The notes: a model not told the origin generated them from the letters alone. 64,000 nt of DNA from Streptococcus sp. NPS 308 (GCF_002355895.1 NZ_AP017652.1:62001-126000); one strand, 5' to 3'. Shown: positions 15,386 through 25,957, counted from the first letter of the stretch. A program made the numbers and translations.

Positions 15386-18300
15386 ATGAATAAACGTATT
15401 TTTGTTGAAAAAAAGGCTGATTTTCAGGTTAAGTCAGAGAGTTTGGTGAGAGAGCTCCAGCACAACTTGGGACTTTCAACTTTGAAAAGTATTCGCATCG
15501 TGCAAGTTTATGATGTCTTTGACTTGGCAGAGGACTTGTTTGCGGCTGCAGAAAAACATATCTTCTCTGAGCAGGTGACAGACCATGTCTTGGATGAAGC
15601 GGTTGTGCAGGCGGATCTTGCTAACTATGCTTTCTTTGCCATTGAAAGCCTGCCAGGGCAGTTTGACCAGCGTGCAGCTTCTTCACAGGAAGCCTTGCTT
15701 TTGCTGGGAAGTTCGAGTGACGTGACGGTCAACACAGCACAATTGTACTTGGTTAATAACGATATTGATGCGACTGAGTTGGAAGCGGTCAAGAACTACC
15801 TGCTCAATCCAGTGGATTCACGTTTCAAGGACATTACGACAGGAATTGCCAAACAGGAATTTTCTGAGTCAGACAAGACCATTCCTAAATTGACCTTCTT
15901 TGAAAGCTATACAGCAGAAGACTTTGCCCGCTACAAGGCCGAACAAGGGATGGCAATGGAAGTGGATGATTTGCTCTTTATCCAAGATTATTTCAAGTCA
16001 ATCGGGCGTGTGCCGACGGAAACAGAGCTCAAGGTCTTGGATACTTACTGGTCTGACCACTGCCGTCACACGACTTTTGAGACAGAGTTGAAGCAGATTG
16101 ATTTCTCAGCTTCTAAATTCCAAAAACAATTGCAGGTGACCTACGACAAATATATCGCTATGCGCGAGGAGTTGGGCCGTTCTGAAAAACCACAAACCTT
16201 GATGGATATGGCGACTATTTTCGGTCGTTATGAGCGTGCCAATGGCCGTTTGGATGATATGGAAGTGTCTGACGAAATCAATGCCTGCTCGGTTGAAATC
16301 GAAGTGGACGTTGATGGCGTCAAGGAACCTTGGCTCCTCATGTTTAAAAACGAAACCCACAACCACCCAACAGAAATCGAACCATTTGGTGGAGCGGCTA
16401 CTTGTATCGGTGGAGCTATTCGTGACCCATTGTCAGGGCGTTCGTATGTCTACCAAGCTATGCGTATCTCAGGTGCTGGAGATATTACAGCACCGATTTC
16501 TGAAACTCGTGCTGGGAAATTGCCACAACAAGTCATTTCTAAAACAGCAGCTCATGGTTATTCTTCATACGGGAATCAGATTGGGCTTGCGACGACCTAT
16601 GTTCGTGAGTACTTCCACCCAGGCTTTGTAGCTAAACGCATGGAGTTGGGTGCCGTTGTTGGTGCAGCTCCAAAGGAAAATGTGGTTCGTGAAAAACCAG
16701 AAGCGGGAGATGTCATTATCCTCCTCGGTGGTAAGACTGGCCGTGATGGTGTCGGTGGTGCGACAGGTTCTTCTAAGGTTCAAACAGTTGAGTCTGTAGA
16801 GACTGCTGGAGCAGAGGTTCAAAAAGGGAATGCCATCGAAGAACGCAAGATTCAACGTCTTTTCCGTAATGGCGCTGTCACTCGTCTTATCAAGAAATCC
16901 AACGACTTTGGTGCTGGTGGTGTCTGTGTAGCTATCGGTGAATTGGCAGACGGTCTTGAAATTGACCTCAACAAGGTTCCTCTTAAATACCAAGGCTTGA
17001 ATGGTACAGAAATTGCCATCTCTGAATCACAAGAACGGATGGCTGTGGTGGTTCGTCCTGAGGATGTAGATGCCTTCGTTGCAGAATGTAACAAAGAAAA
17101 TATTGATGCTGTTGTGGTTGCGACAGTGACTGAAAAACCAAATCTAGTCATGTACTGGAATGGTGAAACGATTGTTGACTTGGAACGTCGTTTCCTTGAT
17201 ACAAACGGTGTGCGTGTCGTTGTCGATGCCAAGGTTGTGGACAAGGATGTCAAACTCCCAGAAGAGCGCAAGACAAGTACTGAAGCCCTTGAAGCTGATA
17301 CTCTTGCGGTACTATCTGACCTCAACCATGCGAGTCAAAAAGGTTTGCAGACCATCTTTGACTGCTCGGTCGGTCGTTCTACGGTCAATCACCCACTTGG
17401 CGGTCGTTACCAATTGACACCGACTGAGGCTTCTGTGCAGAAATTGCCAGTTCAACACGGTGTGACTCATACTGCGTCTGTTATGGCCCAAGGCTTTAAC
17501 CCTTATATAGCAGAGTGGTCTCCATATCATGGAGCTGCTTATGCGGTCATCGAAGCAACTGCTCGTTTGGTTGCTACTGGTGCAAACTGGTCCAAGGCTC
17601 GATTCTCTTACCAAGAGTACTTCGAGCGGATGGACAAACAAGCTGAGCGTTTTGGTCAGCCGGTAGCGGCTCTTCTAGGTTCTATCGAAGCACAAATCCA
17701 GCTTGGTTTGCCATCTATCGGTGGTAAGGATTCTATGTCTGGTACCTTTGAAGAATTGACCGTACCACCAACCTTGGTCGCTTTTGGAGTTACGACAGCA
17801 GATAGCCGTAAGGTGCTCTCCCCTGAGTTCAAGACTGCTGGTGAAAATATCTATTACATCCCAGGTCAAGCTTTGGCACAAGAAATTGACTTTGATCTTA
17901 TCAAGTCTAACTTTGCTAAGTTTGAAGCCATCCAAGCTGACCACAAAGTGACATCTGCATCAGCTGTCAAATACGGTGGTGTCCTTGAAAGCTTGGCTCT
18001 TGCTACTTTTGGGAACCATATCGGTGCAGAGGTGACCTTGTCTGAACTTGAAACAGCCTTGACAGCTCAATTAGGCGGATTTGTCTTCACATCTCCTGAA
18101 GAAATCGCTGGAGTGGAGAAAATCGGTCAAACAAGCGTAGACTTTACACTGACTGTCAATGGTGTGAAGCTAGATGGACAGAAACTTGACAGTGCCTTCC
18201 AAGGCAAACTGGAAGAAGTTTACCCAACTGAATTTGCCCAAGCCAAAGAACTGGAAGAAGTTCCAGCTGTCGCTTCTAACGCAGTCATCAAAGCTAAAGA

Positions 18301-19111
18301 AACTATCGAAAAACCAGTGGTTTACATCCCAGTCTTCCCAGGAACCAACTCGGAATATGATTCAGCCAAGGCATTTGAAAAAGAAGGTGCAGAGGTTAAC
18401 TTGGTGCCATTCGTGACCTTGAATGAAAAGGCTATTGTCAAGTCGGTTGAAACCATGGTTGACAACATTGGTAAGGCTAATATCCTTTTCTTCGCGGGTG
18501 GTTTCTCAGCTGCAGATGAGCCAGATGGATCAGCTAAGTTTATCGTCAACATCCTGCTTAATGAAAAAGTGCGTGTAGCTATTGATAACTTTATCGCTCG
18601 AGGTGGTTTGATTATTGGTATCTGTAATGGATTCCAAGCCCTCGTTAAATCAGGTCTTCTTCCATACGGGAACTTTGAGGATGCTACTAGTACTAGCCCA
18701 ACCCTTTTCTACAATGATGCCAACCAGCACGTGGCCAAGATGGTGGAAACTCGGATTGCTAATACCAACTCGCCATGGTTGACTGGGGTGCAAGTGGGTG
18801 ATATCCATGCCATCCCAGTGTCGCACGGTGAAGGGAAGTTTGTTGTGACGGCTGAGGAATTTGCTGAACTCCGAGACAATGGACAAATTTTCAGTCAATA
18901 TGTAGACTTTGACGGCAAACCAAGTATGGATTCTAAGTACAATCCAAATGGTTCTGTAAATGCCATCGAAGGAATTACCAGCAAGAATGGTCAAATCATT
19001 GGGAAGATGGGACACTCAGAACGTTATGAAGACGGTCTCTTCCAAAATATTCCAGGGAATAAAGATCAATATCTCTTTGCATCAGCAGTTAAATACTTTA
19101 CTGGAAAATAA
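15386..19111 (+). CDS. purL: phosphoribosylformylglycinamidine synthase
   Basis: Converts FGAR, glutamine and ATP to FGAM. This is the large single-chain form (1241 residues), with the synthetase half (DTYWSDHCRHTTF near residue 210, metal/ATP loops) and a C-terminal class I glutamine amidotransferase: PVFPGTNSEYDS, nucleophile Cys in GICNGFQAL and His in PVSHGEGKF. Gram-positives outside streptococci often split this into PurQ, PurL and PurS. Start ATG 15386 after AAAGGAATAAGAATTG; a TTG one codon earlier is not preferred. Confidence 0.96.
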   Translation: MNKRIFVEKKADFQVKSESLVRELQHNLGLSTLKSIRIVQVYDVFDLAEDLFAAAEKHIFSEQVTDHVLDEAVVQADLANYAFFAIESLPGQFDQRAASSQEALLLLGSSSDVTVNTAQLYLVNNDIDATELEAVKNYLLNPVDSRFKDITTGIAKQEFSESDKTIPKLTFFESYTAEDFARYKAEQGMAMEVDDLLFIQDYFKSIGRVPTETELKVLDTYWSDHCRHTTFETELKQIDFSASKFQKQLQVTYDKYIAMREELGRSEKPQTLMDMATIFGRYERANGRLDDMEVSDEINACSVEIEVDVDGVKEPWLLMFKNETHNHPTEIEPFGGAATCIGGAIRDPLSGRSYVYQAMRISGAGDITAPISETRAGKLPQQVISKTAAHGYSSYGNQIGLATTYVREYFHPGFVAKRMELGAVVGAAPKENVVREKPEAGDVIILLGGKTGRDGVGGATGSSKVQTVESVETAGAEVQKGNAIEERKIQRLFRNGAVTRLIKKSNDFGAGGVCVAIGELADGLEIDLNKVPLKYQGLNGTEIAISESQERMAVVVRPEDVDAFVAECNKENIDAVVVATVTEKPNLVMYWNGETIVDLERRFLDTNGVRVVVDAKVVDKDVKLPEERKTSTEALEADTLAVLSDLNHASQKGLQTIFDCSVGRSTVNHPLGGRYQLTPTEASVQKLPVQHGVTHTASVMAQGFNPYIAEWSPYHGAAYAVIEATARLVATGANWSKARFSYQEYFERMDKQAERFGQPVAALLGSIEAQIQLGLPSIGGKDSMSGTFEELTVPPTLVAFGVTTADSRKVLSPEFKTAGENIYYIPGQALAQEIDFDLIKSNFAKFEAIQADHKVTSASAVKYGGVLESLALATFGNHIGAEVTLSELETALTAQLGGFVFTSPEEIAGVEKIGQTSVDFTLTVNGVKLDGQKLDSAFQGKLEEVYPTEFAQAKELEEVPAVASNAVIKAKETIEKPVVYIPVFPGTNSEYDSAKAFEKEGAEVNLVPFVTLNEKAIVKSVETMVDNIGKANILFFAGGFSAADEPDGSAKFIVNILLNEKVRVAIDNFIARGGLIIGICNGFQALVKSGLLPYGNFEDATSTSPTLFYNDANQHVAKMVETRIANTNSPWLTGVQVGDIHAIPVSHGEGKFVVTAEEFAELRDNGQIFSQYVDFDGKPSMDSKYNPNGSVNAIEGITSKNGQIIGKMGHSERYEDGLFQNIPGNKDQYLFASAVKYFTGK

Positions 19112-19217
19112 GACTTACAGATTTTCTAATAGATAGTATCCGTAATGTAAAAGTCATGTAGATTTAGCTCTTGGTGATTGCAAAAGGTTTGTTTTGCGAG
19201 TGAAACGAGCTTCTACC

Positions 19218-19248
19218 GTATCATTCGGCTCTACTAAAGGAATGATAC
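19218..19248 (+). promoter_or_regulatory. hairpin in the purL-purF gap
   Basis: GTATCATTC (19218-19226) pairs perfectly with GAATGATAC (19240-19248) around 13 bases; the following sequence is A-rich, so not a terminator. It lies 25 bases before purF and may influence mRNA processing or expression. Confidence 0.5.
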
Positions 19249-19272
19249 ACAAATAAAAATTAGGTATAAAAA

Positions 19273-20715
19273 ATGACATACGAAGTAAAATCTCTTAATG
19301 AAGAATGTGGTGTTTTCGGTATCTGGGGGCATCCAGATGCTGCTAAATTGACCTATTTTGGGCTCCACAGTCTTCAGCACCGTGGTCAGGAGGGGGCAGG
19401 AATCCTCTCCAATGATCAGGGGCAATTGAAGCGTCATCGTGATATGGGGCTTTTATCAGAAGTGTTTAGAAATCCAGCTAATTTGGATAAACTGACTGGA
19501 ACGAGCGCGATTGGGCATGTTCGTTATGCGACTGCTGGCGAAGCTTCTGTAGATAATATCCAGCCCTTCCTCTTCCGCTTTCACGATATGCAGTTTGGAC
19601 TTGCTCATAACGGAAACTTGACCAATGCCGAATCGCTCAAGAAAGAATTGGAACAAAGAGGAGCTATTTTCAGTTCAACTTCGGACTCGGAAATCTTGGC
19701 TCACCTCATTCGTCGAAGTCACAATCCGAACTTGATGGGCAAAATCAAAGAGGCGCTCAGCCTTGTCAAAGGTGGCTTTGCTTATATCCTGCTGTTTGAG
19801 GACAAGTTGATTGCTGCGCTTGATCCTAATGGTTTCCGTCCGCTTTCTATCGGAAAAATGGCAAACGGAGCGGTAGTGGTTTCGTCTGAAACCTGTGCCT
19901 TTGAAGTCATTGGTGCTGAGTGGATTCGTGATGTAAAACCAGGGGAAATTGTGATTGTGGATGACAATGGTATCCAGTACGATAGTTATACGAATGATAC
20001 CCAGTTGGCGATTTGCTCTATGGAGTATATCTATTTTGCTCGCCCTGACTCTAACATCCATGGAATCAATGTCCATACAGCTCGCAAACGTATGGGCGCC
20101 CAATTAGCGCGTGAATTCAAATATGAGGCGGATATTGTGGTCGGTGTACCCAATTCTTCACTAAGCGCAGCCATGGGATTTGCGGAAGAATCTGGTCTGC
20201 CAAATGAAATGGGGCTGATCAAAAACCAATATACCCAACGCACCTTTATCCAACCGACTCAAGAATTGCGAGAGCAAGGTGTGCGGATGAAGCTATCAGC
20301 CGTTTCGGGCGTTGTCAAAGGCAAACGTGTGGTGATGATTGATGATTCCATTGTTCGTGGGACAACCTCTCGCCGCATCGTTCAGCTCTTGAAGGAAGCA
20401 GGTGCGTCTGAAGTTCACGTTGCTATTGGGAGCCCTGCGCTAGCTTATCCATGTTTCTATGGGATTGATATCCAGACGCGTCAGGAGTTGATTGCGGCCA
20501 ATCATACAGTCGAAGAGACTCGCCAAATCATTGGTGCGGATAGCCTGACCTATCTTTCGATTGATGGCTTGATTAATTCTATTGGCATCGAAACAGATGC
20601 GCCAAACGGTGGTCTCTGTGTCGCTTACTTTGACGGCGACTACCCAACTCCTCTCTACGACTATGAAGAAGAATATCGTAGGAGCTTGGGGGATAAGACC
20701 AGTTTTTACAAATAG
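19273..20715 (+). CDS. purF: amidophosphoribosyltransferase
   Basis: Commits PRPP to purine synthesis by transferring the glutamine amide to give phosphoribosylamine. 480 residues. The N-terminus has an 11-residue propeptide before Cys12 (NEECGVFG), the glutamine amidotransferase nucleophile freed by self-cleavage; further on is LQHRGQEGAGI, and the PRPP loop MIDDSIVRGTTS lies in the C-terminal phosphoribosyltransferase domain. As in other Gram-positives an iron-sulfur cluster is expected, with cysteines in the C-terminal half. ATG 19273. Confidence 0.96.
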   Translation: MTYEVKSLNEECGVFGIWGHPDAAKLTYFGLHSLQHRGQEGAGILSNDQGQLKRHRDMGLLSEVFRNPANLDKLTGTSAIGHVRYATAGEASVDNIQPFLFRFHDMQFGLAHNGNLTNAESLKKELEQRGAIFSSTSDSEILAHLIRRSHNPNLMGKIKEALSLVKGGFAYILLFEDKLIAALDPNGFRPLSIGKMANGAVVVSSETCAFEVIGAEWIRDVKPGEIVIVDDNGIQYDSYTNDTQLAICSMEYIYFARPDSNIHGINVHTARKRMGAQLAREFKYEADIVVGVPNSSLSAAMGFAEESGLPNEMGLIKNQYTQRTFIQPTQELREQGVRMKLSAVSGVVKGKRVVMIDDSIVRGTTSRRIVQLLKEAGASEVHVAIGSPALAYPCFYGIDIQTRQELIAANHTVEETRQIIGADSLTYLSIDGLINSIGIETDAPNGGLCVAYFDGDYPTPLYDYEEEYRRSLGDKTSFYK

Positions 20716-20753
20716 ACGGATAAAGACTCTCCATGAAAGGAAAGGAAGAGAAG

Positions 20754-21776
20754 ATGACAAATAAAAATGCTTATGCCCAGTCAGGTGTAGATGTTGAAGC
20801 GGGTTATGAAGTTGTTGAACGCATCAAAAAACACGTAGCACGTACAGAGCGTGCGGGTGTTATGGGAGCTCTTGGTGGCTTTGGTGGCATGTTTGACCTT
20901 TCAAAGACAGGGGTAAAAGAGCCTGTCTTGATCTCAGGGACTGACGGTGTCGGAACCAAGCTCATGCTGGCTATCAAGTACGACAAGCATGACACGATTG
21001 GGCAGGACTGTGTAGCCATGTGTGTCAATGATATCATCGCTGCAGGTGCGGAGCCCCTCTATTTCCTCGACTATGTGGCGACAGGGAAGAATGAACCAGC
21101 TAAGCTAGAACAAGTCGTTGCTGGTGTGGCAGAAGGCTGTGTGCAGGCAGGCGCAGCCCTCATCGGTGGGGAAACAGCTGAAATGCCTGGTATGTATGGC
21201 GCAGATGACTATGACTTGGCTGGTTTTGCGGTCGGCGTGGCTGAAAAATCACAAATCATCGATGGGTCAAAAGTAGCAGAGGGAGATGTTCTTCTCGGAC
21301 TTGCTTCAAGTGGGATTCACTCAAATGGTTACTCACTCGTCCGTCGTGTCTTTGCGGACTACACAGGTGAGGAAGTTTTGCCAGAATTGGAAGGCAAGAA
21401 ACTCAAAGAAGTCCTTCTTGAGCCGACTCGTATCTATGTCAAGGCTGTCTTGCCACTCATCAAGGAAGGCTTGGTAAATGGGATTGCCCACATCACAGGT
21501 GGTGGATTTATCGAAAATGTCCCTCGTATGTTTGCGGATGACCTGGCTGCTGAGATTGAGGAAAACAAAGTTCCAGTGCTTCCGATTTTCAAAGCCCTTG
21601 AAAAATACGGTGAAATTAAGCACGAAGAAATGTTTGAAATCTTCAATATGGGTGTAGGTCTCATGCTGGCAGTCAAGCTTGAAAATGTAGCCCGTGTCAA
21701 GGAATTGTTGGATGAACCAGTCTATGAAATTGGTCGCATCGTCAAGAAAGAAAACGAAAGTGTCATCATCAAATGA
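20754..21776 (+). CDS. purM: phosphoribosylformylglycinamidine cyclo-ligase
   Basis: AIR synthetase: ATP-dependent ring closure of FGAM. 340 residues starting at ATG 20754 after AAAGGAAGAGAAG; an in-frame ATG at 20733 would translate the ribosome site. The PurM fold is shown by [41 protein letters not shown] and [11 protein letters not shown]. The final codons overlap purN by ATGA, coupling their translation. Confidence 0.96.
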   Translation: MTNKNAYAQSGVDVEAGYEVVERIKKHVARTERAGVMGALGGFGGMFDLSKTGVKEPVLISGTDGVGTKLMLAIKYDKHDTIGQDCVAMCVNDIIAAGAEPLYFLDYVATGKNEPAKLEQVVAGVAEGCVQAGAALIGGETAEMPGMYGADDYDLAGFAVGVAEKSQIIDGSKVAEGDVLLGLASSGIHSNGYSLVRRVFADYTGEEVLPELEGKKLKEVLLEPTRIYVKAVLPLIKEGLVNGIAHITGGGFIENVPRMFADDLAAEIEENKVPVLPIFKALEKYGEIKHEEMFEIFNMGVGLMLAVKLENVARVKELLDEPVYEIGRIVKKENESVIIK

Positions 21777-22324
21777 AAAAAATAGCGGTTTTTGCCTCTG
21801 GTAATGGCTCAAATTTTCAGGTGATTGCTGAAGAATTTCCGGTGGAGTTTGTCTTTTCAGACCATCGTGATGCCTATGTGCTCGAGCGTGCAGACAAGCT
21901 GGGCGTCCTGTCCTATGCTTTTGAACTCAAGGAGTTTGAGAACAAGGCAGACTACGAAGCAGCCCTTGTCGAACTCTTGGAAGAGCACCAGATTGATTTG
22001 GTTTGCCTAGCAGGCTACATGAAAATCGTTGGGCCAACCTTATTGGCGGCTTATGAAGGTCGGATCATCAATATCCATCCAGCCTACCTGCCAGAATTTC
22101 CAGGAGCTCATGGGATTGAGGATGCTTGGGAAGCTGGTGTGGAGCAGTCTGGTGTGACCATTCATTGGGTGGACTCTGGAGTGGATACAGGTAAGGTTAT
22201 CAAACAAGTCCGTGTACCACGGCTAGCGAATGATACCATCGAAAGCTTTGAAACTCGGATTCATGAAGCAGAGTACAAGTTGTATCCAGAGGTGCTGGAA
22301 AGTTTAGGGGTGGGGAGAAGGTAA
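21773..22324 (+). CDS. purN: phosphoribosylglycinamide formyltransferase
   Basis: Transfers formyl from 10-formyl-THF to GAR. 183 residues. Catalytic Asn-His-Asp are in [15 protein letters not shown] and [11 protein letters not shown], and the phosphate loop ASGNGSNF is at residues 8-15. Overlaps purM by four bases. The C-terminus (SLGVGRR) leads directly into a 44-base gap before a GNAT gene. Confidence 0.95.
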   Translation: MKKIAVFASGNGSNFQVIAEEFPVEFVFSDHRDAYVLERADKLGVLSYAFELKEFENKADYEAALVELLEEHQIDLVCLAGYMKIVGPTLLAAYEGRIINIHPAYLPEFPGAHGIEDAWEAGVEQSGVTIHWVDSGVDTGKVIKQVRVPRLANDTIESFETRIHEAEYKLYPEVLESLGVGRR

Positions 22325-22368
22325 GAAGTAAATCAAGTTTTGATTGTGCAATATTGCTAGGAGAAAAA

Positions 22369-22833
22369 ATGATTGAACTGAAATTAGTAGATGAGAGCAG
22401 TTTTCAGGCAGTGCTGGATTTGAAAATATCTGATGCTGATGAACGAGCACGTTTCGTGGCTCCAAATGTACGCTCTTTAGCTGACGCATGGCTCTACCGG
22501 AAAAACGAAGATGTGTTTCCGATGGCAATCTATTGGGATAAGCAAGTGGTTGGCTTTCTCCTGCTAGAAATAGACAAGGATGAAGCGGAATACTTTATCT
22601 GGCGGATAATGATTGATCAGCAGTACCAAGGAAGAGGTTATGGTCGAAAAGCCTTGGAAGTTCTAATCAAAGAGGCCCAGATGGATAGAGCTTGCAGTCA
22701 TATTACCGCAGATTATGTGGTTGGAAATGAAAAAATGAAGCACCTGTTGACTGGTCTGGGTTTTCAGGAAACAGGATTTATAGAAGAAAATAACGAAGTC
22801 GCTATGCGCTTGGATCTAAAGAAAGAGGAATAG
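22369..22833 (+). CDS. GNAT family N-acetyltransferase
   Basis: 154-residue acetyltransferase of the GNAT fold. Motif A, the acetyl-CoA pyrophosphate loop, is [15 protein letters not shown] (about residues 85-99), preceded by the beta-4 strand YFIWRIMID; the end [20 protein letters not shown] is typical of spermidine or amino-acid acetyltransferases. Substrate unknown. ATG 22369 follows TAGGAGAAAAA; a TTG five codons upstream would absorb the ribosome site. It sits within the purine run, one base before purH, where pneumococcus as I recall has a VanZ-like gene, so this slot seems variable. Confidence 0.85.
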   Translation: MIELKLVDESSFQAVLDLKISDADERARFVAPNVRSLADAWLYRKNEDVFPMAIYWDKQVVGFLLLEIDKDEAEYFIWRIMIDQQYQGRGYGRKALEVLIKEAQMDRACSHITADYVVGNEKMKHLLTGLGFQETGFIEENNEVAMRLDLKKEE

Positions 22834-22834
22834 A

Positions 22835-24382
22835 ATGACGAAAAAGGCCTTAATCAGCGTCTCAGACAAAGCGGGCATTGTTGAATTTGCCCAAGAACTT
22901 AAAAAACTCGGTTGGGAGATTATCTCGACAGGTGGGACAAAGGTTACCCTTGATAATGCTGGGGTGGAGACCATTGCAATTGATGATGTGACGGGCTTCC
23001 CAGAAATGATGGACGGTCGTGTTAAGACCCTCCATCCAAATATCCATGGTGGGCTCCTCGCTCGTCGTGATCTCGATAGCCACCTTGAGGCGGCTAAGGA
23101 CAATAAGATCGAGCTTATCGACCTTGTAGTGGTCAACCTCTACCCTTTCAAGGAAACGATTCTCAAACCAGACGTGATGTACGCTGATGCGGTTGAGAAC
23201 ATCGATATTGGTGGGCCATCTATGCTTCGTTCAGCAGCTAAAAACCATGCCAGCGTGACGGTTGTGGTAGACCCTGCTGACTATGCAATGGTCCTTGAGG
23301 AATTATCTGCAAATGGAGAAACGAATTATGAAACTCGTCAACGTTTGGCTGCCAAGGTTTTCCGCCATACAGCAGCTTATGACGCCTTGATTGCAGAGTA
23401 TTTTACAGCTCAAGTGGGCGAGAGCAAGCCTGAAAAGCTCACTTTGACCTATGACCTCAAGCAACCAATGCGTTACGGTGAAAATCCTCAGCAGGATGCG
23501 GACTTCTACCAAAAATCTTTGCCGACTGACTATTCGATTGCATCAGCGAAACAGCTCAACGGTAAGGAATTGTCCTTTAACAATATCCGCGATGCGGATG
23601 CGGCCATTCGTATTATTCGTGATTTCAAAGACCGTCCAACTGTTGTGGCTCTCAAACACATGAACCCATGTGGAATTGGTCAAGCTGATGACATCGAAAC
23701 TGCTTGGGACTATGCTTATGAGTCTGACCCAGTGTCTATCTTTGGTGGAATTGTCGTTCTCAATCGTAAGGTGGATGCTGCGACAGCTGAGAAGATGCAC
23801 GGCGTTTTTCTTGAAATCATCATCGCACCAAGCTATACGGATGAAGCGCTAGCTATTTTGACCAACAAAAAGAAAAACTTGCGAATCCTTGCATTGCCAT
23901 TTGATGCTCAAGATGCTAGTGAGGTAGAGGCAGAATACACAGGCGTGGTCGGTGGTCTCCTTGTTCAAAATCAAGACGTGGTCAAGGAAAGCCCAGCTGA
24001 CTGGCAAGTGGTGACCAAACGCCAGCCAACCGAGACAGAAGCGACTGCACTTGAGTTCGCTTGGAAAGCTATCAAGTACGTCAAATCAAACGGGATCATC
24101 GTGACGAATGACCACATGACACTTGGTGTTGGCCCAGGTCAAACCAATCGTGTGGCTTCTGTTCGTATCGCCATTGACCAAGCCAAAGACCATTTGGACG
24201 GTGCTGTTCTTGCTTCCGATGCCTTCTTCCCATTTGCCGATAACGTGGAAGAAATCGCCAAAGCAGGTATCAAGGCCATCATCCAACCAGGTGGCTCAGT
24301 CCGTGACCAAGAATCTATCGAAGCTGCGGATAAATACGGCTTGACTATGGTCTTCACAGGAGTGAGACATTTTAGACATTAA
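22835..24382 (+). CDS. purH: bifunctional AICAR formyltransferase/IMP cyclohydrolase
   Basis: Performs the last two steps to IMP. 515 residues: N-terminal methylglyoxal-synthase-like cyclohydrolase domain ([25 protein letters not shown]; about 1-200) and C-terminal AICAR formyltransferase domain with the catalytic Lys-His in [11 protein letters not shown], and QPGGSVRD near the end. Starts one base after the GNAT gene, with AAAGAGGAATAG. Followed by a terminator that splits the cluster into a purC-H unit and a purD-B unit. Confidence 0.96.
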   Translation: MTKKALISVSDKAGIVEFAQELKKLGWEIISTGGTKVTLDNAGVETIAIDDVTGFPEMMDGRVKTLHPNIHGGLLARRDLDSHLEAAKDNKIELIDLVVVNLYPFKETILKPDVMYADAVENIDIGGPSMLRSAAKNHASVTVVVDPADYAMVLEELSANGETNYETRQRLAAKVFRHTAAYDALIAEYFTAQVGESKPEKLTLTYDLKQPMRYGENPQQDADFYQKSLPTDYSIASAKQLNGKELSFNNIRDADAAIRIIRDFKDRPTVVALKHMNPCGIGQADDIETAWDYAYESDPVSIFGGIVVLNRKVDAATAEKMHGVFLEIIIAPSYTDEALAILTNKKKNLRILALPFDAQDASEVEAEYTGVVGGLLVQNQDVVKESPADWQVVTKRQPTETEATALEFAWKAIKYVKSNGIIVTNDHMTLGVGPGQTNRVASVRIAIDQAKDHLDGAVLASDAFFPFADNVEEIAKAGIKAIIQPGGSVRDQESIEAADKYGLTMVFTGVRHFRH

Positions 24383-24388
24383 GAAAAT

Positions 24389-24421
24389 AAAAGGGAAGAA
24401 AACAGTTTCTTTCCTTTTTTT
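24389..24421 (+). terminator. terminator after purH
   Basis: AAAAGGGAAGAAA pairs with TTTCTTTCCTTTT (one G-U pair) around ACAG, with a T-run. Confidence 0.75.
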
Positions 24422-24447
24422 GCTTTAAAAGCGAAACGAAACAAGAT

Positions 24448-24471
24448 TAAAACGAACGTTTGTGTTATAAT
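24448..24471 (+). promoter_or_regulatory. PurR-box-like site and extended -10 promoter for purD
   Basis: TAAAACGAACGTT (24448-24460) keeps the CGAAC core of AWWWCCGAACWWT (about 10 of 13). It abuts TGTTATAAT (24463-24471), an extended -10. The purD ATG is 32 bases downstream. Suggests the second purine unit is also under PurR. Confidence 0.55.
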
Positions 24472-24503
24472 ATTAGTAAATAATTCGCAAAAGAGGTTGA
24501 AAG

Positions 24504-25766
24504 ATGAAGCTGTTAGTTGTCGGTTCGGGTGGTCGTGAACATGCGATTGCTAAGAAGTTGCTTGAGTCAAAAGACGTTGAAAATGTTTTTGTAGCTCCTG
24601 GGAATGACGGGATGACTCTGGATGGTCTGGAATTAGTGGATATCTCTATTTCCGAACATTCTAAATTGATTGAGTTTGCAAAGGCCAACGATATTGCTTG
24701 GACCTTCATCGGTCCAGATGATGCTCTTGCTGCTGGGATTGTGGATGATTTCAATGCAGCTGGTCTCAAGGCTTTTGGTCCGACTAGGGCTGCAGCGGAG
24801 CTGGAGTGGTCTAAGGATTTTGCAAAGGAAATCATGGTCAAATACGACGTTCCGACAGCAGCCTATGGCACATTTTCAGATTTCGAGGAAGCTAAGGCTT
24901 ATATCGAGGAGAAAGGCGCTCCTATCGTCGTCAAGGCAGACGGCTTGGCTCTTGGGAAAGGTGTCGTCGTTGCGGAGACAGTTGAGCAAGCAGTCGAAGC
25001 CGCTCACGAGATGCTTTTGGACAATAAATTCGGTGATTCAGGTGCGCGTGTGGTCATCGAGGAATTCCTTGATGGGGAAGAGTTTTCTCTTTTTGCCTTT
25101 GTCAATGGGGACAAGTTCTACATCATGCCGACGGCTCAGGACCATAAACGTGCCTATGACGGCGACAAGGGCCCTAACACGGGCGGTATGGGAGCTTATG
25201 CGCCAGTTCCACACTTGCCAGAGAGTGTAGTTGATACAGCGGTGGAGACCATTGTCAAGCCAGTCCTTGAAGGAATGATCAAAGAAGGTCGCCCGTATCT
25301 TGGTGTCCTTTACGCAGGGCTTATCTTGACAGCAGATGGACCTAAGGTTATCGAGTTTAACGCTCGTTTCGGAGATCCAGAAACACAAATTATCTTGCCT
25401 CGTCTGACCTCCGATTTTGCACAAAATATCACGGATATCCTCGATAGCAAGGAGCCAAACATCACTTGGACGGATAAGGGTGTGACTCTGGGCGTGGTTG
25501 TCGCGTCAAACGGCTACCCGCTAGATTATGAAAAAGGTGTTGAATTGCCAGCAAAAACCGAGGGAGATATCATCACCTACTATGCAGGGGCAAAGTTTTC
25601 GGAAAATAGCAGAGCACTGCTATCAAACGGTGGACGTGTTTATATGCTCGTCATCACAGCAGATACCGTCAAAGAAGCCCAAGATATCATCTACCAAGAA
25701 CTCGCTCAACAAAACACAGAAGGCCTCTTCTACCGAACAGATATCGGAAGCAAGGCAATTAAGTAA
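24504..25766 (+). CDS. purD: phosphoribosylamine-glycine ligase
   Basis: GAR synthetase, joins glycine to phosphoribosylamine with ATP. 420 residues of the ATP-grasp family: N-terminal VVGSGGREHAIA, the ATP-grasp lysine in PIVVKADGLALGKGVVVA, and the signature QDHKRAYDGDKGPNTGGMG. ATG 24504 with AAAGAGGTTGAAAG. Own promoter; followed by a structured RNA region before purE. Confidence 0.95.
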   Translation: MKLLVVGSGGREHAIAKKLLESKDVENVFVAPGNDGMTLDGLELVDISISEHSKLIEFAKANDIAWTFIGPDDALAAGIVDDFNAAGLKAFGPTRAAAELEWSKDFAKEIMVKYDVPTAAYGTFSDFEEAKAYIEEKGAPIVVKADGLALGKGVVVAETVEQAVEAAHEMLLDNKFGDSGARVVIEEFLDGEEFSLFAFVNGDKFYIMPTAQDHKRAYDGDKGPNTGGMGAYAPVPHLPESVVDTAVETIVKPVLEGMIKEGRPYLGVLYAGLILTADGPKVIEFNARFGDPETQIILPRLTSDFAQNITDILDSKEPNITWTDKGVTLGVVVASNGYPLDYEKGVELPAKTEGDIITYYAGAKFSENSRALLSNGGRVYMLVITADTVKEAQDIIYQELAQQNTEGLFYRTDIGSKAIK

Positions 25767-25781
25767 AGATATAAGAATAAC

Positions 25782-25920
25782 GCGACGAAGTCGCCAAATA
25801 CGATAATGGTCGCCGTGGTGAAAAGACCAGAACTATTACTGTTCTGGTCGGGGGGAGATTTGAGACTTAGGCTCAAAGTTTAGGAATGAAACCGAAGGTT
25901 TGCTTCCGTCCCCACCACCT
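25782..25920 (+). ncRNA. structured RNA element between purD and purE
   Basis: Nearly every base can pair. GCGAC/GTCGC hairpin (25782-25794); outer stem GTGGTG (25815-25820) with CACCAC (25913-25918); a 9-bp hairpin GACCAGAAC/GTTCTGGTC (25825-25849); a G-run (25850-25855) facing CCC (25910-25912); TTTGAG/CTCAAA (25859-25877); and GGAA..AAACC/GGTTT..TTCC (25883-25907). This multibranch fold resembles a riboswitch or a leader RNA. It ends 38 bases before purE. No T-tract follows. I cannot match it to a named class; seen pairing is fact, function is inference. Confidence 0.6.
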
Positions 25921-25957
25921 AAGACAATTATCAAAAAAGGAAGAAAAAGGATTAAAA

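Noticed and set aside
16106..17641. Several long antisense frames inside purL
   Set aside because: Typical shadows of a highly biased gene on the other strand; no start signals or family features.
25886..25957. N-terminal extension of purE
   Set aside because: Crosses the folded RNA; family start is [13 protein letters not shown] at 25958.
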